Part shown: piece after piece, positions 1 to 9,412 of the stretch
Numbering within the stretch: position 1 is the first letter of the stretch
How the letters are laid out: each line of letters starts with the position of its first letter
Origin: Gammaproteobacteria bacterium
Lineage (GTDB): Bacteria; Pseudomonadota; Gammaproteobacteria; Pseudomonadales; Azotimanducaceae
Assembly: GCA_009837725.1 (NCBI GenBank)
Contig: VXSY01000029.1
Location: forward strand, 1 to 54,200
Reading direction: 5' to 3'
DNA length: 54,200 bases
Position numbers and translations under genes: made by a program
The notes under the pieces: generated by a model
The model's input: only the letters and a program-made list of their open reading frames with translations
What the model was told of the DNA's origin: nothing
Databases searched by the model: none

Positions 1-87
1 GCCCTGAAACCCGACTCGCGGCGGGAACTCCCCGACGAGGCCGCTCTCCGCGCCGATGCAGCCAGGTCGCGGCTGCACGGTTTTCCT

Positions 88-1254
88 TCAGGCGACGTAC
101 GCGGCCCACTCCGCCATCAGCGCGCGCCGCCTGTCGAACAGGTCGCTGCGCCGGTAGGCGGCTTCCACGCGATCGCCGCTGACGTACGCGAGGGCAAGCT
201 CGCAGACCTCGCGCGGCGCGTCCGTGCACTCGGCGGCCCAGTCGCGGAAGCTTGAGCGGAAGCCGTGCGGGACGGCGTCGACGGCCAGCGTGCGCATGAG
301 CTCGGAAAGGTATCTCTGGTGCATGGCGCGGCCGCGCGGCGACGGGAACACCCAGCCCTCTGCCGCGGCCAGTTCGCGGGCCTCGTCGAGCACCTCGAGG
401 GCGCGGTCCGACAGCGGCACGCGGTGCTCGCGGCCGTTCTTCATGCGCTCGGCGGGAATGGTCCAGACCGCGCTGTCACGGTCGATCTCGTCCCACCGGG
501 CTTCGCGGACCTCGCCCGAGCGGGCGGCGGTCAGCACGAGGAACTCGAACGCGAGCGGGATGCCCCGGTACGTCTCGCAGCGCCGTACCCGGCGCAACGC
601 GGCGGCGACCTTGGCGTGAGGCAGCGCCCGCTGGTGCTTCTGGACCGCGGTGTGTTTGGGCAGCGCGGCGGAGATGGCGTCGCCGGCGGGGTTGTCCATG
701 CGCAGGCCCTGCGCGATGGCCCACTTCATGACCGCGCCGATGCGCTGCCGCACACGCTTGGCGGTGACGCGCTTCGCGGACCAGATCGGGGACAGGACGG
801 CCATGACGTCGGCGGTGGTCACGGCGTCGACGGTCTTGTCGCCGATGCGCGGGAACGCGTAGGTGCCCAGGGTGGCGCGCCACTGGTGCTCCGAGCCCCT
901 GCGGTCCTTCCAGTTGGCGGCGTGGATGGCGATGACGGTCTCCAGCGCCTGCGCGAAGGTGGGCACTGCCTTGGCCGAGCGCCGGGGATCGTGGCCGCAT
1001 GCGATCTCGCGCGCGTTGTCGAGCGCCTTCTCGCGGGCCATGCCGAGGGTGACGACGGGGTAGCGGCCAAGCCCGAGGCTGGTCGGTCTGCCGTCGATGC
1101 GGACGCTCTGCGTCCACGACTTGTTGAGGCCGCCGCGGGTGGCGGGCCGGACCAGGAGGCCGAGCCCGAGACCGCCGCGCCCGTCGCCGTAGCGACCAGG
1201 CGCCTTGACGTTCCTGACGAACGTGGCGGACAGCATGAGGGGTCTGATTTTCAT
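88..1254 (-). CDS. P4-type tyrosine recombinase (integrase)
   Basis: This is a 388-residue tyrosine recombinase of the prophage-P4/DUF4102 class, which inserts and excises genomic islands. An N-terminal arm-type DNA-binding region (about 1-95, with GLGRYPVVTLGMAREKA) is followed by a core-binding region (about 98-190) and a catalytic domain. Visible catalytic residues are R245 (TAARSGE), H330 and R333 (HGFRSSFRDW) and the nucleophile Y367 (EAAYRRSDLF). The second histidine position, usually ALAH in this family, reads ALAY (Y357). The ATG at 1254 fits the family N-terminus. The gene lies beside a TonB receptor cut short at about 1400, so this is probably an element boundary. P4 integrases normally target tRNA genes, and none is visible here. 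Family assignment is secure; activity is uncertain because of the H-to-Y change. Confidence 0.92.
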   Translation of the reverse strand: MKIRPLMLSATFVRNVKAPGRYGDGRGGLGLGLLVRPATRGGLNKSWTQSVRIDGRPTSLGLGRYPVVTLGMAREKALDNAREIACGHDPRRSAKAVPTFAQALETVIAIHAANWKDRRGSEHQWRATLGTYAFPRIGDKTVDAVTTADVMAVLSPIWSAKRVTAKRVRQRIGAVMKWAIAQGLRMDNPAGDAISAALPKHTAVQKHQRALPHAKVAAALRRVRRCETYRGIPLAFEFLVLTAARSGEVREARWDEIDRDSAVWTIPAERMKNGREHRVPLSDRALEVLDEARELAAAEGWVFPSPRGRAMHQRYLSELMRTLAVDAVPHGFRSSFRDWAAECTDAPREVCELALAYVSGDRVEAAYRRSDLFDRRRALMAEWAAYVA

Positions 1255-1346
1255 TTCCCGTTCCTTGTTCCGTTACAAACGAGTGCTGAGAAGCAGTGTG
1301 CCTCGGTGATGCGCCCTACGTCAAAAAATGTTTATTTATCAGAAGG

Positions 1347-3667
<2,321 letters not shown>

Positions 3668-3671
3668 TTAT

Positions 3672-5084
3672 TCATGATGCGAGAGGAGCGACCGGCTCTT
3701 CCCCTGCGGAAAAGCGCAAGGCCGGGTCCACGGCCAAGAGTTCGCGTTGGAAGGTCTGTTGAATGCGCGCCAAGGCGCCGGCGTTGTCCGCCTCGAAGCG
3801 CAGGCTAAGCACGGGACTGGTGTTGGATGCGCGCACGAGACCAAAGCCGTCGTCGTGATCGACGCGGATGCCGTCGATGGCCGTGATCGTGCCGCCGCCG
3901 AAGGACCCTTGGCGGAGCGCATCGACGATCTCGAACTTGCGCGCGTCAGTGGTGGCGATCTTGATCTCCGGCGTCGAAACCCCACGCGGCAGGGCTCCGA
4001 AGACCTCCGCGGCGCTAGCCTCGCTCGCGGCCAACAGTTCGAGCGTCCGAGCGGCGGCGTAGATGGCATCGTCGAAGCCAAACCAACGGTCTGCAAAGCA
4101 GATGTGGCCCGAGAATTCGCCACCGACCAGCGCGCCGGTTTCGCGCATGCTCGCCTTGATGTGAGAGTGTCCCGTGCGGCAGAGGATGGGCTGGGCGCCA
4201 ACGGCTTCGGCCACGCGCGCCACATGGCGACTGCACTTCACGTCGTAAACGATGCCGGCGCCGGGATGCTCGGCGGCGATGGCGCGGGTGAAGAACATAA
4301 GCAGGGTGTCGGGCCAGACGATGTCGCCCGTGTTTGTAACGACGCCAAGACGGTCGCCGTCGCCGTCGAAGGCGAGGCCCACATCGGCCTGACTCTGCGC
4401 CACCGCCTCCATCAGATCCGCCAGGTTCGCGGGTTCAGCCGGGTCTGGATGATGATTCGGGAACGACGCATCCACCTCCGCGTAGAGCGCTGTCACCTCG
4501 CAGCCAAGCGCCGACAACAAGCGCGGTGCCACGAGCCCAGCAACGCCGTTGCCGCAATCCACCACCACCTTCAAGGGGCGGGCCAAGGTCACGTCCGCCA
4601 GCACCCGCTCGCAATAGCTCGGCAGCATGTCGGCGCGCTCGCGCCTTGGCGCGCCCGGCGGCGGCTTCGGTGTTGCGTCGAGGTTGATCCGCAGTTGTTC
4701 GATGGCATCGCCCGCCAGGGTGATGCCGCCGAGCATCATCTTCAGGCCGTTGTATTCCGGCGGGTTGTGCGAGCCGGTCACCATGATGCCGGTGCCGGTG
4801 CCCGTTTCGTGGGTGGCGTAGTAGAGAAGCGGCGTCGGCACGGTGCCGATGTCGATGACATGGGCGCCGCCCCGCATCAGGCCCAGGGCGAGGGCGTCCG
4901 TCAGCGCCGGCGTGGACTGGCGGCCATCGCCGCCGACCGCCACGGCAGGGCACGATGCGGCAAGGGCCTGCGCCGCGAACGCCGTGCCAATGCTCTGCAC
5001 CACGTCCTCGCTCAGGTTGTCGCCAGCGATGCCGCGAATGTCGTAGGCGCGGAACATCGCGGGGTCCGCAGCAGGTATGTTCAT
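3672..5084 (-). CDS. algC: Phosphomannomutase/phosphoglucomutase
   Basis: An alpha-D-phosphohexomutase of the AlgC type, 470 residues, which interconverts the 1- and 6-phosphates of mannose or glucose to feed exopolysaccharide, LPS and nucleotide-sugar synthesis. All four domain signatures are visible: the active-site phosphoserine loop TGSHNP (S105), the metal site DGDGDR (D240, D242, D244), the sugar-specificity loop GGEFSGH (about 321-327) and the C-terminal phosphate-binding RASNTSPVLSLRFE. The N-terminal FRAYDIRGI is characteristic. It lies between argB and coaBC, the gammaproteobacterial order, except that dut is absent. The symbol rests on sequence type and position; which sugar dominates cannot be told from sequence. 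Confidence 0.94.
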   Translation of the reverse strand: MNIPAADPAMFRAYDIRGIAGDNLSEDVVQSIGTAFAAQALAASCPAVAVGGDGRQSTPALTDALALGLMRGGAHVIDIGTVPTPLLYYATHETGTGTGIMVTGSHNPPEYNGLKMMLGGITLAGDAIEQLRINLDATPKPPPGAPRRERADMLPSYCERVLADVTLARPLKVVVDCGNGVAGLVAPRLLSALGCEVTALYAEVDASFPNHHPDPAEPANLADLMEAVAQSQADVGLAFDGDGDRLGVVTNTGDIVWPDTLLMFFTRAIAAEHPGAGIVYDVKCSRHVARVAEAVGAQPILCRTGHSHIKASMRETGALVGGEFSGHICFADRWFGFDDAIYAAARTLELLAASEASAAEVFGALPRGVSTPEIKIATTDARKFEIVDALRQGSFGGGTITAIDGIRVDHDDGFGLVRASNTSPVLSLRFEADNAGALARIQQTFQRELLAVDPALRFSAGEEPVAPLAS

Positions 5085-5237
5085 GTGTTGGATGTTAAGC
5101 CCGTACTGTTAGCTCTGACTCGTGCAGCCCGCCCCTACGCGTCCCGCGCCGCATCCATCGGTGCGTCAAGACGCATTCCTCGTAGGCCGTCTCGAATTCG
5201 TCGATGCATTCAATACGGGCGGGGACAAGCCCCGCCC
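5085..5237. other. algC-coaBC spacer where dut would be expected
   Basis: In pseudomonads and many other gammaproteobacteria dut (dUTPase) lies between algC and coaBC. Here only about 150 bases separate them, and no dUTPase motif is visible in any frame. The spacer contains a dispersed palindromic repeat related to copies near 30.1 kb, including GACGCATTCCTCGTAGG, which recurs there in inverse orientation. Confidence 0.7.
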
Positions 5238-5240
5238 CTA
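5218..5240. repeat. Dispersed palindromic repeat (GTAGGGG family)
   Basis: GGCGGGG and CCCCGCC form a 7-bp stem around the loop ACAAG (5218-5236), followed by CCTACGG. The same core, with GGGACGGG arms, occurs twice near 30.1 kb. The TAG stop of coaBC lies inside this unit, so the repeat supplies the end of that reading frame. Confidence 0.75.
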
Positions 5241-6503
5241 CGGGGGAGTAACGGGGGAGGCCGAGCCGGATGGATTGCTGCTCGAGCGTTGACAGTTCCG
5301 CGCCGCGTACAGTTCTGCAACCTCGTCCATCACGGCGGTGGCGATGGTGTCCTTGGGTGCTTGGGAGAAGACTGTCTCGCCGCCGTCGTGGATCACCGTG
5401 ACGGCGTTTTCCGGGCTGTCGAAGCCGATGGCGGAGTTGGAGACGTCGTTTAGCACGATCACGTCGAGGTTCTTGCGCAGGCGCTTCTCCCGAGCGTGCG
5501 ACAGGACGTTTTCCGTTTCGGCGGCAAACCCCACCCGAAACACGTCCGGATTGGCGGCGGCGGCGCAGGCCAGGATGTCGTCGTTTTCCGCCAGCGCAAT
5601 CGTCGGTGCCGTGTCCTGACGGCTCTTCTTGATCTTCTGCCCCACCACCTCGGCGGGGCGGTAGTCGGCGACGGCGGCGACCGCGAACAGGATGTCCACG
5701 TCGAGGTGGGCAAGCACGGCGCGCTGCATCTCGGCCGCGGTGGTGACGTCGATGCGCTTCACGCGAGGGGGCGTCGCAAGTGTCACCGGGCCGGCCACGA
5801 GCGTCACGTCCGCCCCAGCGCGCTGCGCCGCCGCGGCGAGAGCAAAGCCCTGCTTGCCGGAACTGCGATTGCTGATGAAGCGCACCGGGTCAATGGGTTC
5901 GCGGGTGGGGCCAGCGGTGACGAGCACCCGTGTTCCGGCCAGTGCTCCCGTTCCGACGTTGGCGTCACCCAGAGACCCAAGCACGATGCCAGCAATCTCG
6001 GCCGGCCCGGTCATGCGCCCCGGCCCGAATTCGCCGCACGCCTGTTCCCCCACGTCCGGACCGATGAGGCTCACGCCCATTTCCTGCAGCAGCGCCACGT
6101 TGCGGCGGGTGGCGGGGTGTTCCCACATCTGGGTATTCATGGCAGGGGCGACGAAAACCGGCGCGCGCGTCGCCAGCCAAGTGGCAGTCACCAGATCGTC
6201 CGCCATGCCCCACGCCATGCGCGCCATCAGATTGGCGCTTGCGGGTGCCACCAACAACACGTCGGCCATGCGCGCGAGCTCAATGTGGCCCATGCCGTCC
6301 GCCGCTTCCGCAGCCCAGATGTCCGACAGAGCAGGGCGCCCGGCCACCGCCTGAAGCGCCGTAGGCGTCACGAACCTATGCGCATTGGCAGTCAGCAAGG
6401 GCACCACTTCGACCCCGGAGCGTGAGAGATGTCGCACAAGCTCCGGGGTCTTGTATGCAGCGATGCCGCCGCTGACGGCAAGTAGGATTTTCTTCGCTTG
6501 CAT
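5238..6503 (-). CDS. coaBC: Phosphopantothenoylcysteine decarboxylase / phosphopantothenate-cysteine ligase
   Basis: A bifunctional enzyme of coenzyme A synthesis. It joins 4'-phosphopantothenate to cysteine with CTP and then decarboxylates the product. The N-terminal flavoprotein CoaC domain has KILLAVSGGIAAYK, the GMGHIELARMADVLLVAPASAN stretch with the active-site histidine, and the APAMNTQMWEHP signature; EQACGEFGPGRM carries the reductive-centre cysteine. The C-terminal CoaB domain has VLVTAGPTREPIDPVRFISNRSSGKQG and AVAAVADYRP. The ATG at 6503 (MQAKKILL) is preferred over one 39 bases upstream because it begins at the family N-terminus. About 20 extra residues follow the usual end, and the stop falls in a dispersed repeat. 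It diverges from radC. Confidence 0.96.
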   Translation of the reverse strand: MQAKKILLAVSGGIAAYKTPELVRHLSRSGVEVVPLLTANAHRFVTPTALQAVAGRPALSDIWAAEAADGMGHIELARMADVLLVAPASANLMARMAWGMADDLVTATWLATRAPVFVAPAMNTQMWEHPATRRNVALLQEMGVSLIGPDVGEQACGEFGPGRMTGPAEIAGIVLGSLGDANVGTGALAGTRVLVTAGPTREPIDPVRFISNRSSGKQGFALAAAAQRAGADVTLVAGPVTLATPPRVKRIDVTTAAEMQRAVLAHLDVDILFAVAAVADYRPAEVVGQKIKKSRQDTAPTIALAENDDILACAAAANPDVFRVGFAAETENVLSHAREKRLRKNLDVIVLNDVSNSAIGFDSPENAVTVIHDGGETVFSQAPKDTIATAVMDEVAELYAARNCQRSSSNPSGSASPVTPP

Positions 6504-6658
6504 CTGGTCGCCGAAAGCCGTCGAAAGTCCGCGAATAGCCAAGAATGCTGGAGAGCCGCAACCATATCACGCGAGCTGCCGGACCGGCTCTGGGCCGCTC
6601 GCAGGGACCTGCCGCGAACGGGGAAGCCCCGCCGCAAGGCAGGTGCCGCCGCGGTCCG

Positions 6659-7345
6659 ATGGCGGCACGGCCGAAGCAAGTTCAGGCGGGCGCGTCGGAA
6701 CAGCCCCGGGAGCGAGCGCTCCAAGGCGACGCTTCGCACCTGCGCGACGCGGAACTTGTGGCGCTGGTGCTGCGCACCGGCCATGCCGGACAAGACGCCG
6801 TGGAGCTGGCCGAAGAGTTGCTTCTGAGGTTCGATGGCGTGCGCGGGCTCATGAGCCAGAGCGCCGAGGTGCTTGCAACCATTACCGGTCTCGGCGATGC
6901 GAAGGTCGCGGGCCTGCTTGCGGTGCGCGAGCTTGGCAAGCGTTTCGAACGCGAGGGCTTTCGCAAGCGCCGCATCATCCGTGGCGCCGAAGACGCACGC
7001 CAGTATCTCTATCTGCATCTGGCGGGAATGGAGCGCGAGGTCTTGGGCGTGTTCCTGCTCGACGCCCGCAACCGATTGCTGGCAACGGAGGACCTGTTCT
7101 GGGGCTCGGTAGATCGCTCCATCGTGTATCCACGCGAGGTGCTGAAGGCGTGCATGCGCCGCAACGCAGCCGCCATCGTGCTCTACCACAACCACCCATC
7201 CGGCACCGCCGAGCCGAGCGCCGCCGACCAGCACATCACGCGGCGCCTGAAGACCGTGCTCGACGAGGTGGACGTGCGGCTGGTGGATCACCTGATCATC
7301 GGCGCCGAGGGCATCGTCTCGATGGCGGAACGGGGGCTGCTTTGA
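6659..7345 (+). CDS. radC: RadC family JAB/MPN-domain protein
   Basis: RadC family protein of 228 residues from the ATG at 6659. An N-terminal helix-hairpin-helix part (LRDAELVALVLRTG, then ITGLGDAKVAGLLAVRELGKRF) precedes a JAB/MPN metalloprotease-like domain with the JAMM motif HNHPSGTAEPSAAD. RadC was once linked to DNA repair, but its biochemical role is unsettled. The 6659 start is chosen because its product begins like other RadC proteins (PRERALQGD before LRDAEL); a longer frame from 6545 adds 38 atypical residues. It is divergent from coaBC and upstream of rpmB, a standard gammaproteobacterial arrangement. Confidence 0.93.
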   Translation: MAARPKQVQAGASEQPRERALQGDASHLRDAELVALVLRTGHAGQDAVELAEELLLRFDGVRGLMSQSAEVLATITGLGDAKVAGLLAVRELGKRFEREGFRKRRIIRGAEDARQYLYLHLAGMEREVLGVFLLDARNRLLATEDLFWGSVDRSIVYPREVLKACMRRNAAAIVLYHNHPSGTAEPSAADQHITRRLKTVLDEVDVRLVDHLIIGAEGIVSMAERGLL

Positions 7346-7446
7346 TCTAGGCAACCGTCCAACATACGGACTGCACACGGCATCAACGGCGGCTCGCCGG
7401 TTTTGCGTGCGACATCCCCTACGCCCCCGTGCGACACGTCCAACCT

Positions 7447-7475
7447 TTGCCTCGCACGCGCGCTTAAGGTATAAA
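7447..7475 (+). promoter_or_regulatory. Likely sigma-70 promoter of rpmB-rpmG(-mutM)
   Basis: TTGCCT at 7447-7452 and TATAAA at 7470-7475 are separated by 17 bases, close to the -35/-10 consensus with ideal spacing. It lies about 30 bases before rpmB. No experimental start is known. Confidence 0.65.
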
Positions 7476-7504
7476 CGCCGCCCTTTCGACGGCAGAGCCA
7501 ACCG

Positions 7505-7771
7505 ATGTCCCAGGTTTGCGAAGTCACCGGCAAGCGGCCGATGGCGGGCAACAACGTCTCGCACGCGAACAACCACACCAAGCGGCGGTTCCAGCCCAAC
7601 CTGCACTACCACCGCTTCTACGTGCCGTCCGAGGATCGCTTCGTGCGGCTCCGGGTGTCGGCCGCCGGAATGCGGATCATCGACAAGCGCGGCATCGAGG
7701 CGGTGCTGCAGGATTTGGGCAAGCTGCGCCGGCCGGCGCAAGACGCCGCGCCGAGCGCCAAGGGAGAATAG
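7505..7771 (+). CDS. rpmB: 50S ribosomal protein L28 (bL28)
   Basis: An 88-residue large-subunit ribosomal protein. The N-terminus [20 protein letters not shown] and [12 protein letters not shown] are diagnostic for L28. The N-terminal segment has only one cysteine, so this is the zinc-free form. The C-terminus is slightly longer than in E. coli and Ala/Pro-rich. rpmG begins three bases after the stop, so the two are translated from one transcript. A strong sigma-70-like promoter lies upstream. Confidence 0.97.
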   Translation: MSQVCEVTGKRPMAGNNVSHANNHTKRRFQPNLHYHRFYVPSEDRFVRLRVSAAGMRIIDKRGIEAVLQDLGKLRRPAQDAAPSAKGE

Positions 7772-7774
7772 CCA

Positions 7775-7945
7775 ATGGCCAAGAAGGGCAAGCGCGAGAA
7801 GATCAAGATGGTGTCGAGCGCCGACACCGGGCATTACTACACCACCACGAAGAACAAGACCTCGACGCCGGACAAGCTCGAGTTTCGCAAGTTCGATCCG
7901 GTGGTGCGGCGCCACGTTGCCTACCGGGAAGCGAAGATCAAGTAG
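7775..7945 (+). CDS. rpmG: 50S ribosomal protein L33 (bL33)
   Basis: A 56-residue protein starting [20 protein letters not shown] and containing [20 protein letters not shown] and [12 protein letters not shown], the full L33 pattern. It has no cysteine, so it is the zinc-independent form common in Proteobacteria. The upstream AGGGAGA is its ribosome-binding site, lying at the end of rpmB. The rpmB-rpmG pair is conserved across gammaproteobacteria. Confidence 0.97.
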   Translation: MAKKGKREKIKMVSSADTGHYYTTTKNKTSTPDKLEFRKFDPVVRRHVAYREAKIK

Positions 7946-7950
7946 CTGCG

Positions 7951-7969
7951 TGCCCCGCGTCGCGGGGCA
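7951..7969. terminator. Perfect GC hairpin between rpmG and mutM
   Basis: TGCCCCGCG and CGCGGGGCA form a perfect 9-bp stem around a single T, six bases after the rpmG stop and twelve before mutM. There is no T tract, so it may attenuate or protect mRNA rather than act as a strong intrinsic terminator. Confidence 0.5.
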
Positions 7970-7980
7970 GTCGACGAACC

Positions 7981-8790
7981 GTGCCTGAGCTGCCGGAGGT
8001 CGAGACCACGCGGCGCGGTCTCTCCCGGGCAATTCCCGGGCGACGACTGCAACGAATCGTCGTCCGCAATCCCGCGCTGCGCTGGCCGGTGCGCCTGCCA
8101 CCCGACATCGCCGGCGAGCGTTTCGGCGAGGTCGGTCGGCGCGGCAAATACCTGCTGCTGCCCCTCGACAGCGGCGGCCTCATTCTTCACCTCGGCATGT
8201 CCGGTCACTTGGCGTTCGTGGACGCGGTACGCGACGCCGGCAAGCACGACCACATCGACCTCGTGCTGGACGATGGCCGCGCCGTGCGCTTTACCGACCC
8301 ACGCCGATTCGGCAGCCTGCACTGGCAGCCCTTTCCCCTGCTAGGGCATCCCCTATTGAATCGCCTCGGCCCAGAACCCTTGTCAGCAGATTTCGACGCC
8401 GCCTATCTGGCATCCGAAGCACGCGGACGGCGCACCGCCATCAAGTCGCTGCTGATGGACGCGCGGGTGGTGGTGGGAGTGGGCAACATCTACGCCAACG
8501 AAGCGCTGTTCCTGGCCGGCATCCGACCGCGCCGCGCCGCCGGCCGCGTCTCCAAGCCCCGCCTCGCGCTGCTCGTCGCCGCCGTGAAGGCGACGCTAGC
8601 GCGAGCCATAGACACCGGCGGCACGACCCTCAGGGACTTCACCGGCACAGACGGCAAACCCGGTTACTTCCGACAGGAACTGCACGTGTACGGCCGCGGC
8701 GGCGAGCCTTGCCGCCAGTGTAGAAAGCTCCTGACGGAGGTGCGGCATGGGGGCCGAGCAACAGTGTACTGCGCCGCCTGCCAGAGCTAG
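7981..8790 (+). CDS. mutM: Formamidopyrimidine-DNA glycosylase
   Basis: MutM (Fpg) removes 8-oxoguanine and formamidopyrimidines from DNA and cleaves the resulting site. The 269-residue protein begins at a GTG giving PELPEVETTRRGL, which places catalytic Pro2 and Glu3 right after the processed start. Other features are GRRGKYLLL (catalytic lysine), HLGMSGHL, the H2TH segment with SLLMDARVVVGVGNIYANEALF, and a C-terminal zinc finger with two CxxC pairs (CRQC and CAAC). The start is unambiguous because Pro2 must follow the initiator. It follows rpmB-rpmG, as in E. coli, after a GC hairpin. Confidence 0.96.
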   Translation: MPELPEVETTRRGLSRAIPGRRLQRIVVRNPALRWPVRLPPDIAGERFGEVGRRGKYLLLPLDSGGLILHLGMSGHLAFVDAVRDAGKHDHIDLVLDDGRAVRFTDPRRFGSLHWQPFPLLGHPLLNRLGPEPLSADFDAAYLASEARGRRTAIKSLLMDARVVVGVGNIYANEALFLAGIRPRRAAGRVSKPRLALLVAAVKATLARAIDTGGTTLRDFTGTDGKPGYFRQELHVYGRGGEPCRQCRKLLTEVRHGGRATVYCAACQS

Positions 8791-8819
8791 CGCGGACTAG
8801 CGCCTCTGCACAGCCCGCA

Positions 8820-8993
8820 GGCGGCCCCCCTCCGAGAAACGGCGAGGAACGCCGTTTCTCGACTCCCCCGCTAGGGGGGAGTGACAGGAAAGTGCGCGCC
8901 ACCACCCTTGTTGGAGGTGCCAGGGTCCCGTCACTCCCCCCTCGCGGGGGAGTCGAGAAAAGCGTCCTCGCTTTTCTCGGAGGGGGGGCCGCC
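8820..8993. repeat. Compound inverted repeat, REPIN-like
   Basis: The left arm (8820-8885) and right arm (8930-8993) are near-perfect reverse complements about 65 bases long, separated by 44 bases. Each arm contains its own hairpin: CGAGAAACGGCG/ACGCCGTTTCTCG at about 8834-8862 and CGAGAAAAGCG/CGCTTTTCTCG at about 8954-8979. Each also has a second palindrome in ACTCCCCC/GGGGGGAGT. Nested palindromes in inverted pairs are the layout of REP doublets (REPINs). No transposase is nearby. Confidence 0.8.
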
Positions 8994-9065
8994 GACCCAA
9001 AACCCCGTACACCACAATCCCCGAACAAAGCCCCTCCCGTCCCTCCTCCTTTCATTTCTCTGGAA

Positions 9066-9100
9066 GGGGAGTCGTAAAGCGCCTCGCTTTTCGGAGGGGC
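9066..9100. repeat. Partial third copy of the compound repeat arm
   Basis: GGGGAGTCG, then AAAGCG-CCT-CGCTTTT, then CGGAGGGGCC repeats the order of elements in the right arm at 8945-8990, with shorter spacers. It looks like a decayed single arm. Confidence 0.6.
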
Positions 9101-9412
9101 CTTCCCGCAAAGGGAGGGTTCTCAACTCCGGCGCAAGCGTCGTTTTCTACGGCGCGGCCTCCTGGCGCGCTCTGCGAGCGTCGGCAGTTGCTTCGCAACT
9201 GCTGGCCGCCTCTCTCGGCGGGAGCGAAGGCAGAGCGACCATTCGCGAACGCTCCCTGTTCACAATCGGACACTGGCGCAACCATGCATTTCATGAGGAA
9301 GGGAGAACCGCCAGCGTCGTCCACCGAAAGGAAGGCGGTTCGGCCTGATGCGGCGCATGGCACGGGTTTGGCATCCTCGCCGGGAACCGTCAAAGCGCAA
9401 GGGCTTGCCCGG

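Larger units (their letters stand above)
8791..9412. other. 622-base spacer rich in palindromes
   Basis: No convincing gene. It holds a compound inverted repeat (8820-8993), a third partial copy of its arm (about 9066-9100), and low-complexity CT/GA-rich sequence. Around 9153-9215 lies a motif (GCGCGGCCTCCT) that recurs near 21355. The promoter of the export cluster is presumably in the last 150 bases, but no clear -35/-10 was found. Confidence 0.7.

Noticed and set aside
1255-1346. tRNA remnant as attachment site of the P4-type integrase
   Set aside because: No cloverleaf or TTC-loop sequence could be found by eye.
5085-5237. A hidden dut gene
   Set aside because: Too short, and no dUTPase motif in any frame.
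3747-5453. 568-codon plus-strand frame across algC and the spacer
   Set aside because: Antisense shadow of algC with no domain and histidine/arginine-rich content.
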